Shown piece after piece: positions 9,940-18,872 of a stretch of 64,000 nt of DNA. The position numbers and the translations under genes were made by a program. The DNA is taken from the NCBI RefSeq assembly GCF_009617895.1, contig NZ_BLAW01000001.1, positions 797,001 through 861,000 on the forward strand, read 5' to 3'. The notes under the pieces are model-generated. The model worked only from the letters and a program-made list of their open reading frames with translations. It was not told the origin of the DNA and ran no database searches. Within the stretch, counting starts at the first letter, position 1. Every line of letters starts with the position of its first letter. Source of the stretch: Prolixibacter sp. SD074. Its GTDB lineage: Bacteria; Bacteroidota; Bacteroidia; Bacteroidales; Prolixibacteraceae.

Positions 9940-10821
9940 ATGTCAATGAAAAAGTTGTTGCTATTACTTGTGTTGCTGTCATTTCAGGTTGCTGCATTTG
10001 CTCAGCAAGGCACGGTACTGGAGAGCCTTTCCATGAAAAGCGATCTCCTGAAACGCGATGTGAAGTATTCCATTTACCTGCCACCGGGTTACGATGATTC
10101 GCAGCGGGATTATCCAGTTCTTTATCTTTTACACGGTTATTCCGATGATGAGACTGGCTGGGTTCAGTTTGGTGAGGTGGACCGGATAGCCGATGATGCC
10201 ATTGACAGCGGTTCGAGTTCGCCCATGATCATCGTGATGCCGGATGCTAAAGTAACCTGGTATTGCAACGACTATCAGGGGAAAGATCCGTACGAGGATA
10301 TGTTCATTAAAGAGTTTGTCCCGTTTATCGAGTCACAATACCGCATTCGCTCGAAGAAAGAGTTTCGGGCTGTTGCCGGATTATCGATGGGTGGCTATGG
10401 TGCATTGATGTACGCCATGAAGTATAACGATTTGTTTTCTTCCTGTGTTGCCTTTTCTTCCGGAACGATGACTGACAAGGAAATTGTCGATATGCCTGAT
10501 AAGAATTACAACATGTTTTTTGGCGATATTTTTGGTAAAAATCTGGAAGGCCAAGGCCGTATCACAAAGAACTGGATCGAACATAGTCCGCTGCATTTGG
10601 CCAAGGATATCCCGGTTGAAAAACTTCGTTCCGTCAGGTTTTACGTCGATTGTGGCGATGATGATTTCCTGTATAAGGGAAATTCGGCGTTGCACGTATT
10701 ATTGCGCGACTTGAAAATTCCTCACGAATACAGGGTCCGTGATGGCTCACACAGTTGGACCTATTGGCGCACCGGTTTGCCAGCCGGACTTAAGTTTATT
10801 AGTGAATCGTTCCGTCGGTAA
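9940..10821 (+). CDS. Secreted alpha/beta-hydrolase esterase (EstD/feruloyl-esterase-like)
   Basis: A 293-residue protein with a signal peptide ending AAFAQ. It has the esterase-D/FrmB-like layout: YSIYLPPGYDD near the N-terminus, LYLLHGYSDDE (oxyanion region, about residue 65), nucleophile elbow GLSMGG (Ser about 149), an acid in DCGDDDFLY (about 238) and His in DGSHSW (about 271). These enzymes remove ester-linked groups such as feruloyl or acetyl from plant or algal polysaccharides. It sits 42 bases behind the glycosidase and 20 bases ahead of the TPR kinase gene, so all three may be co-transcribed. The ester substrate is unknown. Confidence 0.88.
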   Translation: MSMKKLLLLLVLLSFQVAAFAQQGTVLESLSMKSDLLKRDVKYSIYLPPGYDDSQRDYPVLYLLHGYSDDETGWVQFGEVDRIADDAIDSGSSSPMIIVMPDAKVTWYCNDYQGKDPYEDMFIKEFVPFIESQYRIRSKKEFRAVAGLSMGGYGALMYAMKYNDLFSSCVAFSSGTMTDKEIVDMPDKNYNMFFGDIFGKNLEGQGRITKNWIEHSPLHLAKDIPVEKLRSVRFYVDCGDDDFLYKGNSALHVLLRDLKIPHEYRVRDGSHSWTYWRTGLPAGLKFISESFRR

Positions 10822-10841
10822 TCACAACAGTTTAAAGCGCA

Positions 10842-12920
10842 ATGAAGGTGAACCGGGCAACAGGTCTGTATTTTTTTCTCTTCCTGATGATGGGATGGCA
10901 GATGCTTTTCGCCAACGGTAAAGTGAAAAATGATTTACCCGGGCAGACGGATAACTCGACATTGACTGACCGGGATAAAATTGATATGTTGCTGAACTCG
11001 TGTGAGGAGAATATATTTTCCGATCCACAAACCGTAAGATTGCAGCTTCGCGGGATTTTGAGCTATGCCACCCGTGTTGGATATGAAAAAGGGATTGCCG
11101 ATGCGAAACAATACTATGGGATTTTATCTCAGCAAGATGGCGATTTAAATCAGGCGATGTCTTTATATCAGGAGGCATTAGTGATTTATGAAAGAATAGA
11201 TGATGAGCGTGGTGCGGCACATGCGCATAATAACATTGGAGGTATTTATCACCGGCAGGGAAAATATGTAAAAGCACTTCAAAATTACCAGGTTTCCCTG
11301 AATTATTACGATTCCAATCATATTATTCACCCACTAATAACAACACTGACGAATATTGCCAGCACTTATATTACAATTGGGCTGATCGATAATGCGAAGG
11401 AATATAATCAGCGAGCATTGGATTTGGCTAAAAAAAATGGCTTTAAAGATAAATTAGCTGCCAGTCTGGTCAATATGGGAGTTATATCATCGAATCGGCA
11501 TAAGCTGGTCGACGCCAAACAATATTACACAAAGGCACTCAATGTTTATAAAGAACTGGATAACCAGCGAGGAATTGCTAACTGCTTGATGAATATTGGG
11601 GTCATTTTGCAGAAACAGGGAGAAATGCCCCTGGCTTTTGAACATGCATTGCAGGCTATGGCATTGTATAAGGAGATGAATGATCATAGTCGTATCTCAC
11701 AGTGTGTGAATAATATTGGCGTAATTCTCGATAAGACTGGCTCGTACGAGAAAGCCATCAGTTTTTATGCTGCTGCTCTCAATATTATAGGTGACATGGG
11801 CGTGAATAACGAAGTGGCCCGCATCTATAAAAATCTTTCGAAGGCTTATGCAGGTTTGGAGAACTATAAAAAAGCGTTTTATTATCATGAAAAATATAAG
11901 GCTTACAGCGACTCGGTTCTCAATCTCGCCAAATCGCAACAAATTGCCGAATTGCAGACAAAATATGAGACACAGAAGAAAGAGCAGTTGATTGAATTGC
12001 AGCAGGCAAAGCTCGAAAGGGAAAAGTTTTTAGGCAATACTTTGTTGGGCCTAACCATCTCCATTCTTCTTGTTGCCGCATTGATTATTTACGCGTACGT
12101 GCAAAAACGGCTGGATAATGAGAAAATTACGCAGCAGAATACAGCGATTGCGCGGCAAAATGAAATGCTGGAAATGCAGAAAAATACGCTTGAGGAACTG
12201 AACCAAACGAAAGACAAGCTTTTCTCGGTTATTGGACACGACCTTCGCGGACCGATTGCCAATATGCGTTCCATCTTTGATATGGTTTTGGAAGATGAGT
12301 TCACCGATAGGAAAGAACTCTTCGATGTGATGAAAGTGCTGCGGGACAAAACCTGCGATACTCATAATTTGCTGGAAAACCTGTTGTATTGGTCACGGTC
12401 ACAACAAGGCCGAATTACGCCCAATCAAGGTGTGGTTGACTTAACCGGGTTGGTTGAAGAATCGCTGGACCTGATTAAAGCAGATGCGAAAGTAAAAGGC
12501 ATCGATTTGGAGATCAATATGGGAGAAGCCGTACTTTCCTATTGCGATGCGGACATGATTGCCCTGGTTTTGAGAAACTTGCTTAGTAATGCCATTAAAT
12601 TTACGCCTTCCGGCGGACGCATTGTGCTGAAGATTGAACAGGGTAATAAGCATATTAAAGTGTCAGTCAGCGATACTGGTATCGGCATTCCGAAAGAAAA
12701 TATTCCCAGGTTATTTGATAAGAGCACTTATTTCACCACATACGGAACAAATAATGAAAAGGGATCTGGCCTGGGATTGAATCTGTGCAGCGAATTTGTG
12801 GGTGCCAACAATGGAAGTATTTGGGTTGATAGTCAGTTGGGAAAGGGTTCGGAATTCTATTTTACCTTACCATTGGCTGGTTCTCGGCAACTTGCAGACA
12901 AACAATTATCAGGCGCTTGA
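10842..12920 (+). CDS. TPR-domain sensor histidine kinase
   Basis: 692 residues. After a short signal-like N-terminus come about seven tetratricopeptide repeats (residues 80-380, for example ARIYKNLSKAYAGLENYKKA), which should lie in the periplasm, then a coiled coil, one transmembrane helix (about 400-420, LGLTISILLVAALIIYAYV), a second coiled coil and a full kinase core: H-box VIGHDLRGP (His about 466), N-box LRNLLSNAIKF, G1 DTGIGIP and G2 GSGLGLNL. There is no fused receiver or DNA-binding domain and no response-regulator gene next to it, so the partner is elsewhere. Being 20 bases behind the esterase suggests it senses or controls glycan use, which is inference. It converges on lysO with an 11-base gap. 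Confidence 0.9.
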   Translation: MKVNRATGLYFFLFLMMGWQMLFANGKVKNDLPGQTDNSTLTDRDKIDMLLNSCEENIFSDPQTVRLQLRGILSYATRVGYEKGIADAKQYYGILSQQDGDLNQAMSLYQEALVIYERIDDERGAAHAHNNIGGIYHRQGKYVKALQNYQVSLNYYDSNHIIHPLITTLTNIASTYITIGLIDNAKEYNQRALDLAKKNGFKDKLAASLVNMGVISSNRHKLVDAKQYYTKALNVYKELDNQRGIANCLMNIGVILQKQGEMPLAFEHALQAMALYKEMNDHSRISQCVNNIGVILDKTGSYEKAISFYAAALNIIGDMGVNNEVARIYKNLSKAYAGLENYKKAFYYHEKYKAYSDSVLNLAKSQQIAELQTKYETQKKEQLIELQQAKLEREKFLGNTLLGLTISILLVAALIIYAYVQKRLDNEKITQQNTAIARQNEMLEMQKNTLEELNQTKDKLFSVIGHDLRGPIANMRSIFDMVLEDEFTDRKELFDVMKVLRDKTCDTHNLLENLLYWSRSQQGRITPNQGVVDLTGLVEESLDLIKADAKVKGIDLEINMGEAVLSYCDADMIALVLRNLLSNAIKFTPSGGRIVLKIEQGNKHIKVSVSDTGIGIPKENIPRLFDKSTYFTTYGTNNEKGSGLGLNLCSEFVGANNGSIWVDSQLGKGSEFYFTLPLAGSRQLADKQLSGA

Positions 12921-12931
12921 TGTTCAGTGAT

Positions 12932-13540
12932 TTATAGGCTGGTGTGTAGGATGAATGTGATGATGACAGGTACCAGGATTGTCAATACAATTCCGCTGAC
13001 AAGCGAGATAATCGCATAATCTTTTCCCGAGTAACGGGTGATAATGGGCAGGGTTGTATCCATGGCTGTGGCGCCCCCACTCATGATTCCGGCGAGTTTT
13101 CCAAAATACTTTACAAAGACAGGAGTCAGCAACAGCGTGGCAACTTCGCGGATAATATTCGACAGCAAGGCCATTACGCCAAGCGTTTCTCCGTGCATTT
13201 GTGTAATAAAAATGCTGGACAGGCTGTAATAACCGTAGCCGGCTCCAACGGCCATCGCTTCTCTGATAGACAAATTTGGGAGGAACAGGGAAACAATGGT
13301 AACACCAATGGCCGTTCCTACCATAACTCCCAGGGGCACCAGAAAGATTTTGACATTGATAGTCCGGATAACTTTCCACGATTTTCGATCGGCTCCGATA
13401 CCGATTCCCACCAGAAACATGAGTATGTACAACGCATACATGCTGAAATCGGTCTTCAGCAGGACGGCTGGCAAGGAATGTGTAATACCCAGAATAAGCC
13501 CCAGGGCAAAGAAAGAGAGAATGATAATACTGCCTTTCAT
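12932..13540 (-). CDS. lysO: LysO-family exporter, C-terminal half
   Basis: A 202-residue membrane protein with about six hydrophobic segments, matching the C-terminal two thirds of LysO/YbjE (DUF340), the lysine and thialysine exporter of enteric bacteria. Recognisable parts are FLVGIGIGADRKSW, GYGYYSLSSIFI and the GGATAMDTTLPII stretch. In E. coli LysO is one chain of about 300 residues; here the N-terminal part is a separate gene ending 3 bases upstream. The split form is common in Bacteroidota, so this is probably a two-subunit transporter rather than a frameshift. Substrate by family only. Confidence 0.82.
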   Translation of the reverse strand: MKGSIIILSFFALGLILGITHSLPAVLLKTDFSMYALYILMFLVGIGIGADRKSWKVIRTINVKIFLVPLGVMVGTAIGVTIVSLFLPNLSIREAMAVGAGYGYYSLSSIFITQMHGETLGVMALLSNIIREVATLLLTPVFVKYFGKLAGIMSGGATAMDTTLPIITRYSGKDYAIISLVSGIVLTILVPVIITFILHTSL

Positions 13541-13543
13541 GGT

Positions 13544-13822
13544 TTAGTTGTTATTCAGGTGAAAAAATACACGATAGATAATCCATCCCATCGCAATGCT
13601 TCCTGCCAACGCACCGATGGTTAAAAGCAAAGCTTGTAAACCAATCGAATCGAGGCTTTGGATAACCATTTTGTTGGTTCCCACACCGATTCCGAGTAAA
13701 AACAACAACAGATAGATGGCCCATGAGATGAGCTTGTCATTGATTTTCATTACCAGCGGAAATTTTCCCAGCCACACTCCGGCAAGAATGCCGGCCCCCA
13801 TTAGTAGTAAAACGGTAATCAT
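13544..13822 (-). CDS. LysO-family exporter, N-terminal half
   Basis: A 92-residue membrane protein with three hydrophobic helices and the motif LLFLLGIGVGTNKMV, which mirrors FLVGIGIGADRK in the second gene, so the two halves look like an inverted or tandem repeat of one fold. The chosen start is ATG at 13822 (MITVLLLMGAG); the frame stays open further upstream, but the extra residues are basic and non-conserved-looking, and the promoter box at 13851 would leave little leader for a longer form. It is followed after 3 bases by the C-terminal half, so both are made together. Confidence 0.8.
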   Translation of the reverse strand: MITVLLLMGAGILAGVWLGKFPLVMKINDKLISWAIYLLLFLLGIGVGTNKMVIQSLDSIGLQALLLTIGALAGSIAMGWIIYRVFFHLNNN

Positions 13823-13850
13823 TTGTTTTCTTTTCAATTTCGATCGGAGG

Positions 13851-13858
13851 CAAAGATA
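13851..13858 (-). promoter_or_regulatory. -7 box for the lysO pair
   Basis: On the minus strand this reads TATCTTTG, matching TAnnTTTG, 29 bases ahead of the ATG at 13822. No clear TTTG is found at 19-21 bases upstream, so only the -7 element is supported. Confidence 0.35.
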
Positions 13859-14091
13859 ACACAAATACAGGCTTCTGGTAGGAGCGGGTTCTCCGTGGAG
13901 ACGTAAAAGAGAACGGAGATTAATTATCGGATAGGCTGATTCCTGAAAATTTATTTTGGTTTTCTACCGTAAGGTGAACTTTTTAAAATGGCTCTTGTTA
14001 TCCTGATATCCACGATTAAATTAAGCGTTAGTTGATTTATTTTTTGATGATTGAAAGTACAAGAAGTCATTAAAATGATGTGTACGGTTTA

Positions 14092-14136
14092 ACCATGGTG
14101 TTCCTGTTCTATAAAGACAGGAAACCGTGGTTTTTT
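14092..14136 (+). terminator. Terminator-like hairpin in a divergent intergenic region
   Basis: Long arms (about 14092-14107 and 14117-14131, one bulge and one G-U) close a 9-base loop and are followed by six T. The gap 13859-14282 contains no gene for it to terminate on this strand, since the lysO genes run the other way and the kinase gene ends 1.2 kb upstream. It could be the end of a small RNA or an attenuator in the leader of the LRR gene at 14283. Nothing else is visible in the gap. Confidence 0.45.
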
Positions 14137-14282
14137 CAATTCCCCGATTTTTGAAGTGCTCCATCCGGCGGGTAAATGCCTTTATTTTCGGTCGGTTTTC
14201 ATTCCTTTTTTGTAACTTTTGCTTTCCGAATGCTCAGAATAACTCTATGCTGTTCGATTGAAACTACATTAAAATAAAGAAG

Positions 14283-14783
14283 ATGAAGCTGATCTTTACG
14301 TTAATTTTTAGCCTGGCAACTTTGTTTGCCTATGGGCAGGAGAAACGACCGGGTATATTTTACGGAGATGCCCAATATGGCGCCGATCACTATATTCTGG
14401 ATTTAAGTTGGGAAGGATTACACAATTTTCCGGTTCAGGCGCTTTCGCCTACTATTCGCGTGTTGATTCTTGATCACAATAATTTGAAGGAAATTCCAAA
14501 TAACATTACAGCGATGAAAAACTTGCGGACTTTATCGTTGAGGGATAATGATCTGCAATCAGTTAACAAGGTGCTGGATTTGTGTGATAACCTGGAAGAG
14601 TTGTATTTGAGCAATAATCCAAATCTGACGGAATTACCTTACACACTTTCCAACTGTAAAAAGTTGAAAATAATTGATGTCAGCAATACCGGAATTCGTC
14701 AGCCGCCGGCCTGGTTGAGGGGAATGAAACAACTTTATTATTTTAAATACACCAAGATTGTGACCGGGGACAAAAAGAAGTAG
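14283..14783 (+). CDS. Secreted leucine-rich-repeat protein
   Basis: 166 residues with a signal peptide ending LFAYGQ. Residues 45-150 are about five leucine-rich repeats of 21-24 residues with the LxxLxLxxNxL pattern (VLILDHNNLKEIP, LRTLSLRDNDLQSV, LEELYLSNNPNLTELP, LKIIDVSNTGI). Such small LRR proteins act as protein-protein binding modules outside the cytoplasm; no enzyme domain is present. It lies 49 bases upstream of the rhamnosidase gene on the same strand, so the two may form a transcription unit, but no shared function is evident. Confidence 0.8.
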   Translation: MKLIFTLIFSLATLFAYGQEKRPGIFYGDAQYGADHYILDLSWEGLHNFPVQALSPTIRVLILDHNNLKEIPNNITAMKNLRTLSLRDNDLQSVNKVLDLCDNLEELYLSNNPNLTELPYTLSNCKKLKIIDVSNTGIRQPPAWLRGMKQLYYFKYTKIVTGDKKK

Positions 14784-14832
14784 TTTTTGATCGAAACGGA
14801 AAAACGAACAAAACACCAAAATAACCAAACCG

Positions 14833-17229
14833 ATGAAATGGATACTGACCATCCTGATTTGGAGCAGTGTATGCATAACTGGCTTAGGTCAGGAAGTTGC
14901 CCTGAATAAGATAAACCCTTCGTTATTAAGTAAACCATGGAGCGCCCATTGGATAAGTCATCCAACGGCTTCCCCAACGGAATATGGCGTATTTCATTTC
15001 CGAAAAAGTTTTGATTTGACCGATGTCCCGGAGAAATTCGTCGTGCATATTTCTGGTGACAACCGGTATCGTTTTTTTGTAAACGGGCAAACCGTTTGCG
15101 AAGGCCCTTCGCGTGGAGACATCGAACACTGGCATTTTGAACCGGCCGACATTGCTCCCTATCTCCGGAAAGGAAAGAATGTGCTGGCAGCCGAAGTTTG
15201 GAATTTCGGATTGAAACGGCCGGTAGCACAGTTTTCGTTAATGACAGCTTTCATTCTACAGGGAAATTCATCGAAAGAAGAAATGGTGAATACTAATTCA
15301 TCCTGGAAAGTCATGCAGGATACTGCATATCGTCCGGGAGAAGATCCGGGGAAATTGCTTCATGCATATATCGTAGTAGGCCCAACCGATGTGGTCGATG
15401 GTTCGGAATATCCCTGGGGATGGGAGAACGTTGATTACGACGATTCGGTTTGGAAACAAGCTAGCCAACTGAACAATGGTCAGCCGAAAGGAATCGGAAC
15501 AGAAACATCCTGGACGTTGACCCCGCGGCAAATTCCTTTCATGGAGAATAAGATGGAACGGATGAAATCTGTCCGGAGAAGTGAAGGAATTAATTTAACC
15601 GATAATTGGCTTCAGGGAAAAGCTCCGTTAACTATTCCGGCCAACAGGGAAGTTTCCATTTTGATTGATAATGGTGTTTTGACGACCGCTTATCCCGAAT
15701 TGCACGTTACAAACGGGAAAGGAGCTACCGTGAAAATCAGTTACGCGGAAGCGCTATTTGATGCAAATGGACAGAAAGGAAACCGCAATAACATTGACGG
15801 AAAAAAGCTTATCGGCTATACCGACGTTTTTCTGCCGGACGGCGGAACGAACCGCATGTTCCGGCCATTGTGGTTCCGAACGTACCGGTACATCCGAATG
15901 GATATTCAAACAGCTGATGAGCCGCTAACTATCAACGACTTTTATGGAATGTTTACGGCCTATCCGTTGGTGGAGAAAGCAAAATTCGCATCCAGTGATT
16001 CGACCCTGCAGCAAATTTGGAACGTAGGTTGGCGAACAGCCCGTTTGTGTGCTAATGAAACTTATTTCGATTGTCCGTACTACGAACAGCTGCAGTATGT
16101 GGGCGATACGCGTATACAGGCGTTGATTTCACTTTACGTGTCGGGCGATGATCGATTGGTGCGCAAAGCCATTAAACTGTTTAACGATTCCCGTTTTTCG
16201 GAAGGACTGACCAGAAGCCGGTATCCGTCCTATTTACCGCAAATCATACCTCCCTATTCGCTGTTTTGGGTGGATATGGTGAATGATTACCGGATGCTTC
16301 GCAATGATCCGGGGTTTGTTCGAAGTAATCTTTGGGGAATTGAAAATGTGATGCATTGGTTTGAACAACGCATCGATCCGAAAACGGGTTTATTGGGGAA
16401 AGTTGAATACTGGAATTTTGTTGATTGGGCCAAAGAATGGGCCTGGAGCAGCGAGACGCAAATGGGAGGTGTCCCGGCCGGTGGATTTCGTGGTCAAAGT
16501 GCCATGTTGACGTTGCAATTTGCCTATAGTGCACAACATGCCGCTGAAATCTTTAAACAATTTGACGATACTTGTCTTGCCCAAAAATATCAGATATTGG
16601 CTGATAACCTGGTAAAGGCTGTTAAGGAAAATTGCCGGGACGAATCGAAAGGATACTTTTCGGATGCACCGGAAAAGAAGGAGTTCAGCATGCACACGAA
16701 TATATTTGCTGTACTAACGGGAGCAGTGGATAAGCGCAATGCGAAGGATTTTGTTAGGAGAATGATGAATGACACTTCGCTAGTCCAGCCAACAATGTAT
16801 TTTCGGTTTTATCTTACCCGGGCCATGAAAAAGGCAGGTTTGGCTGATGAATACCTGAATACCCTTGGGCTTTGGCGGGATATGCTGACGAAAGGATTAA
16901 CCACGTTTGCAGAGAAGCCTGATCCGACACGCTCTGATTGTCATGCCTGGAGCGCAAGCCCCGGCTATGATTTATTGGCTACAGTTGCCGGCATTGAGCC
17001 ATCTTCGCCCGGTTTTAAAACGGTGAAGATAGAACCGGCGCTTGGTCCATTGCAATTTATAAAAGGCAACTTTCCGCATCCGGAAGGAATGATTGAATTT
17101 GACTTGAAACGTAAAGGGACGAATGGAATTACGGGACGAATAATCTTGCCGGCAAATCTTACGGGTATTTTCCGTTGGAATGGTGAAAAACGTCTATTGC
17201 ATTCTGGAAGTCAGGAAATTAATTTGTAG
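14833..17229 (+). CDS. Secreted GH78-type alpha-L-rhamnosidase
   Basis: 798 residues with a signal peptide ending ITGLGQ. The N-terminal region (SAHWISHP, HISGDNRYRFFVNG, AAEVWNFG) is a jelly-roll domain found in many rhamnosidases. WFRTYRYIRMDI marks the second beta domain, and the catalytic (alpha/alpha)6 barrel begins around residue 395 with NETYFDCPYYEQLQYVGDTRIQ (given here as two parts: NETYFDCPYY, then EQLQYVGDTRIQ), the variant of the GH78 DCPxxE...GD signature seen in Bacteroidota. SDCHAWSASP and the C-terminal beta sandwich complete the family layout. It would release terminal L-rhamnose from plant or algal glycans in the periplasm. It works plausibly with the glycosidase and esterase at 7.2-10.8 kb. 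Confidence 0.88.
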   Translation: MKWILTILIWSSVCITGLGQEVALNKINPSLLSKPWSAHWISHPTASPTEYGVFHFRKSFDLTDVPEKFVVHISGDNRYRFFVNGQTVCEGPSRGDIEHWHFEPADIAPYLRKGKNVLAAEVWNFGLKRPVAQFSLMTAFILQGNSSKEEMVNTNSSWKVMQDTAYRPGEDPGKLLHAYIVVGPTDVVDGSEYPWGWENVDYDDSVWKQASQLNNGQPKGIGTETSWTLTPRQIPFMENKMERMKSVRRSEGINLTDNWLQGKAPLTIPANREVSILIDNGVLTTAYPELHVTNGKGATVKISYAEALFDANGQKGNRNNIDGKKLIGYTDVFLPDGGTNRMFRPLWFRTYRYIRMDIQTADEPLTINDFYGMFTAYPLVEKAKFASSDSTLQQIWNVGWRTARLCANETYFDCPYYEQLQYVGDTRIQALISLYVSGDDRLVRKAIKLFNDSRFSEGLTRSRYPSYLPQIIPPYSLFWVDMVNDYRMLRNDPGFVRSNLWGIENVMHWFEQRIDPKTGLLGKVEYWNFVDWAKEWAWSSETQMGGVPAGGFRGQSAMLTLQFAYSAQHAAEIFKQFDDTCLAQKYQILADNLVKAVKENCRDESKGYFSDAPEKKEFSMHTNIFAVLTGAVDKRNAKDFVRRMMNDTSLVQPTMYFRFYLTRAMKKAGLADEYLNTLGLWRDMLTKGLTTFAEKPDPTRSDCHAWSASPGYDLLATVAGIEPSSPGFKTVKIEPALGPLQFIKGNFPHPEGMIEFDLKRKGTNGITGRIILPANLTGIFRWNGEKRLLHSGSQEINL

Positions 17230-17240
17230 GAATTAGGTGA

Positions 17241-17846
17241 TTAAAAAGTATAATAGATTGCCAGGTTCACTGCGTCAATGCGTGGATTGTAGCCGGAATA
17301 TTCGTAGATAATTTCACCATCGATACCCAACCAATGTTGATCAAACTGAACAACGTCGAGGTGAAATCCGCCGCTGAATCCGGGGCGGAGTTTAGTTGAT
17401 TCTTCCAGGTAGTCACTGGTTCGTTCCATCAGATCGTTTTCGTTGGTCGAATGAAAGCGGGAAAACAGTACTTCTGTCAGGATACCTGACTGAAAGTGCA
17501 ATCGGGAAAATTTTCCCGGCAGGGGAGTGATAACCAAATTCACACGCGGGACTACACGCAAGTCTTTACTGTCGAAAGTGGAACGCCAATATTCCGTATC
17601 GTTTTTCCAGGCAGAATGGCGGTAGGCCAGCCAAACTCCGGGTGAAATTCCAATGACCGGGTTTAGTTGCCAGTTATAATCCGCCATGAGGAGCGGGCCG
17701 CACCGGTCGATGCCGCGCTCGAATAATATACCGATACCTACCCTGAATTTATGCTGCTTGTCAGGAGTGGTTTGTGCCGTTATTGGCTGAAGAGACAATA
17801 GTAAAATAATGATTGTCAGGCTGATGGTTTGTTTCTGGTTGTCCAT
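17241..17846 (-). CDS. Outer-membrane beta-barrel protein of unknown function
   Basis: 201 residues with a signal peptide (MDNQKQTISL...PITAQ) and alternating polar/apolar strands ending in an aromatic residue (NLAIYYTF), the usual sign of a small outer-membrane barrel. There is no enzyme motif. Its last base lies 11 bases from the convergent rhamnosidase gene. The first 70 codons and about 200 bases of upstream DNA are duplicated at 36261-36673, where the copy is truncated and fused to another gene. This copy appears complete and is taken as the parent. Confidence 0.72.
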   Translation of the reverse strand: MDNQKQTISLTIIILLLSLQPITAQTTPDKQHKFRVGIGILFERGIDRCGPLLMADYNWQLNPVIGISPGVWLAYRHSAWKNDTEYWRSTFDSKDLRVVPRVNLVITPLPGKFSRLHFQSGILTEVLFSRFHSTNENDLMERTSDYLEESTKLRPGFSGGFHLDVVQFDQHWLGIDGEIIYEYSGYNPRIDAVNLAIYYTF

Positions 17847-18046
17847 ATAAAGTGGTTATGCCGGAAAATTTGCGGCTATCCGGTTTTAAAAATAATGAAT
17901 TCGATGAAATTATGGGCTAAGCAAACAAGACAAGGTTCTGAACGTTATAAACTGTGCCAGGGACTAACGAATTCTCTCAAAAGAAAAATAGAGATGATTG
18001 GTTGATATTATGGTGTTTCCACAAGTCAATTGAAATTAAACTTTAA
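17633..18046. repeat. Direct repeat B, parent copy (partner 36261-36673)
   Basis: About 414 bases, more than 90 percent identical by eye to 36261-36673 and in the same orientation. It covers the 5' part of the barrel gene and its upstream DNA. The following stretch 18047-18195 shows no gene. Confidence 0.9.
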
Positions 18047-18195
18047 TTTGACCATCTCCTGAAAATTGAATTGATCAAGTTCTATAATCCAGTCATATCG
18101 GGGTTTAAACATGTTTTATATATGAGGAAAGCTAGGCTCACTTTAAAAAGTTGTGGAGTAAGATAAAAAAAACGAAGTTTGAATTTTTTATTTTA

Positions 18196-18258
18196 TTATA
18201 AATACTGACGGGCAATCGGCTCATCATCCACCACAATACATTTAATCCTTTCCATCAT
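18196..18258 (-). pseudogene. LytTR response regulator, first 20 codons only
   Basis: ATG-ATG at 18258/18255 follows a strong AGAGGAG ribosome site and reads IKCIVVDDEPIARQYL, the classic start of a LytTR-family receiver domain, then stops at TAA. The remaining 230 or so residues are missing. The ATG overlaps the stop of the kinase remnant upstream (ATGA), as in intact LytS-LytTR operons. Confidence 0.75.
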
Positions 18259-18676
18259 AACTCCTCTTTTTTTGAAAAAACCGAAAACCGGAGCGATACC
18301 ATGTACTCCTCTTCCTGTTTCACGATTTCAAGTTCATAATTTTCCCCGAAAATCAGGTCCAACCGCTTTCTTACATTTACCAGTCCAAGCCCAGAAGCTT
18401 TCGTTTTTCCGGCTTTTTTATCTTTCCGGTAACTATTTTAACAAACAAAAAGAAGCGCTCTTTTTCATCCCAGATATTTAGTTCTTTTTCCACCGGCACT
18501 AATTTTTGCTCGGTCTCATAAATCAGGTAGCGCATCGCGTCCGGGAGCCCCAGTACCATTTGCGGGACCAGGTCGGATTTGGACCAGGCCAACCCGTACA
18601 GGTTGTTCAGGGTATTGAAAAGGAAATGCGGGTTAACCAAACGCCGATATGTACAAATAATTTTTTCATAAAGCAA
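18255..18676 (-). pseudogene. LytS-type histidine kinase remnant
   Basis: The frame keeps the His-kinase box NPHFLFNTLNNLYGLAW and the following AMRYLIYETEQKLVPVEKEL. It then jumps, without the N-box region, to FFLFVKIVTGK, and after a frameshift near 18425 continues as GKTKASGLGLVNVRKRLDL to a TGA at 18255. The membrane-spanning N-terminal half is also absent. The kinase therefore carries at least an N-terminal loss, an internal deletion and a frameshift. An intact pair of the same type lies at 23605-25440. Confidence 0.8.
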
Positions 18677-18872
18677 TAATACAAATTAATCCATTCAGGA
18701 TAAACTCTTTAAACCAACGTCATTTAAGCTTCAACCAATGGCAAAAAGGTTCAACATGCCGCTTATTGATCTGTCAGGTTATTGGTGTAAAAGAATCTGC
18801 CGTTTGATGAAAAGTTTTCCATAACGCGGTACGGAGGGCGTAAGTTTGAAGCGAATTTTAAAATGAAATATT

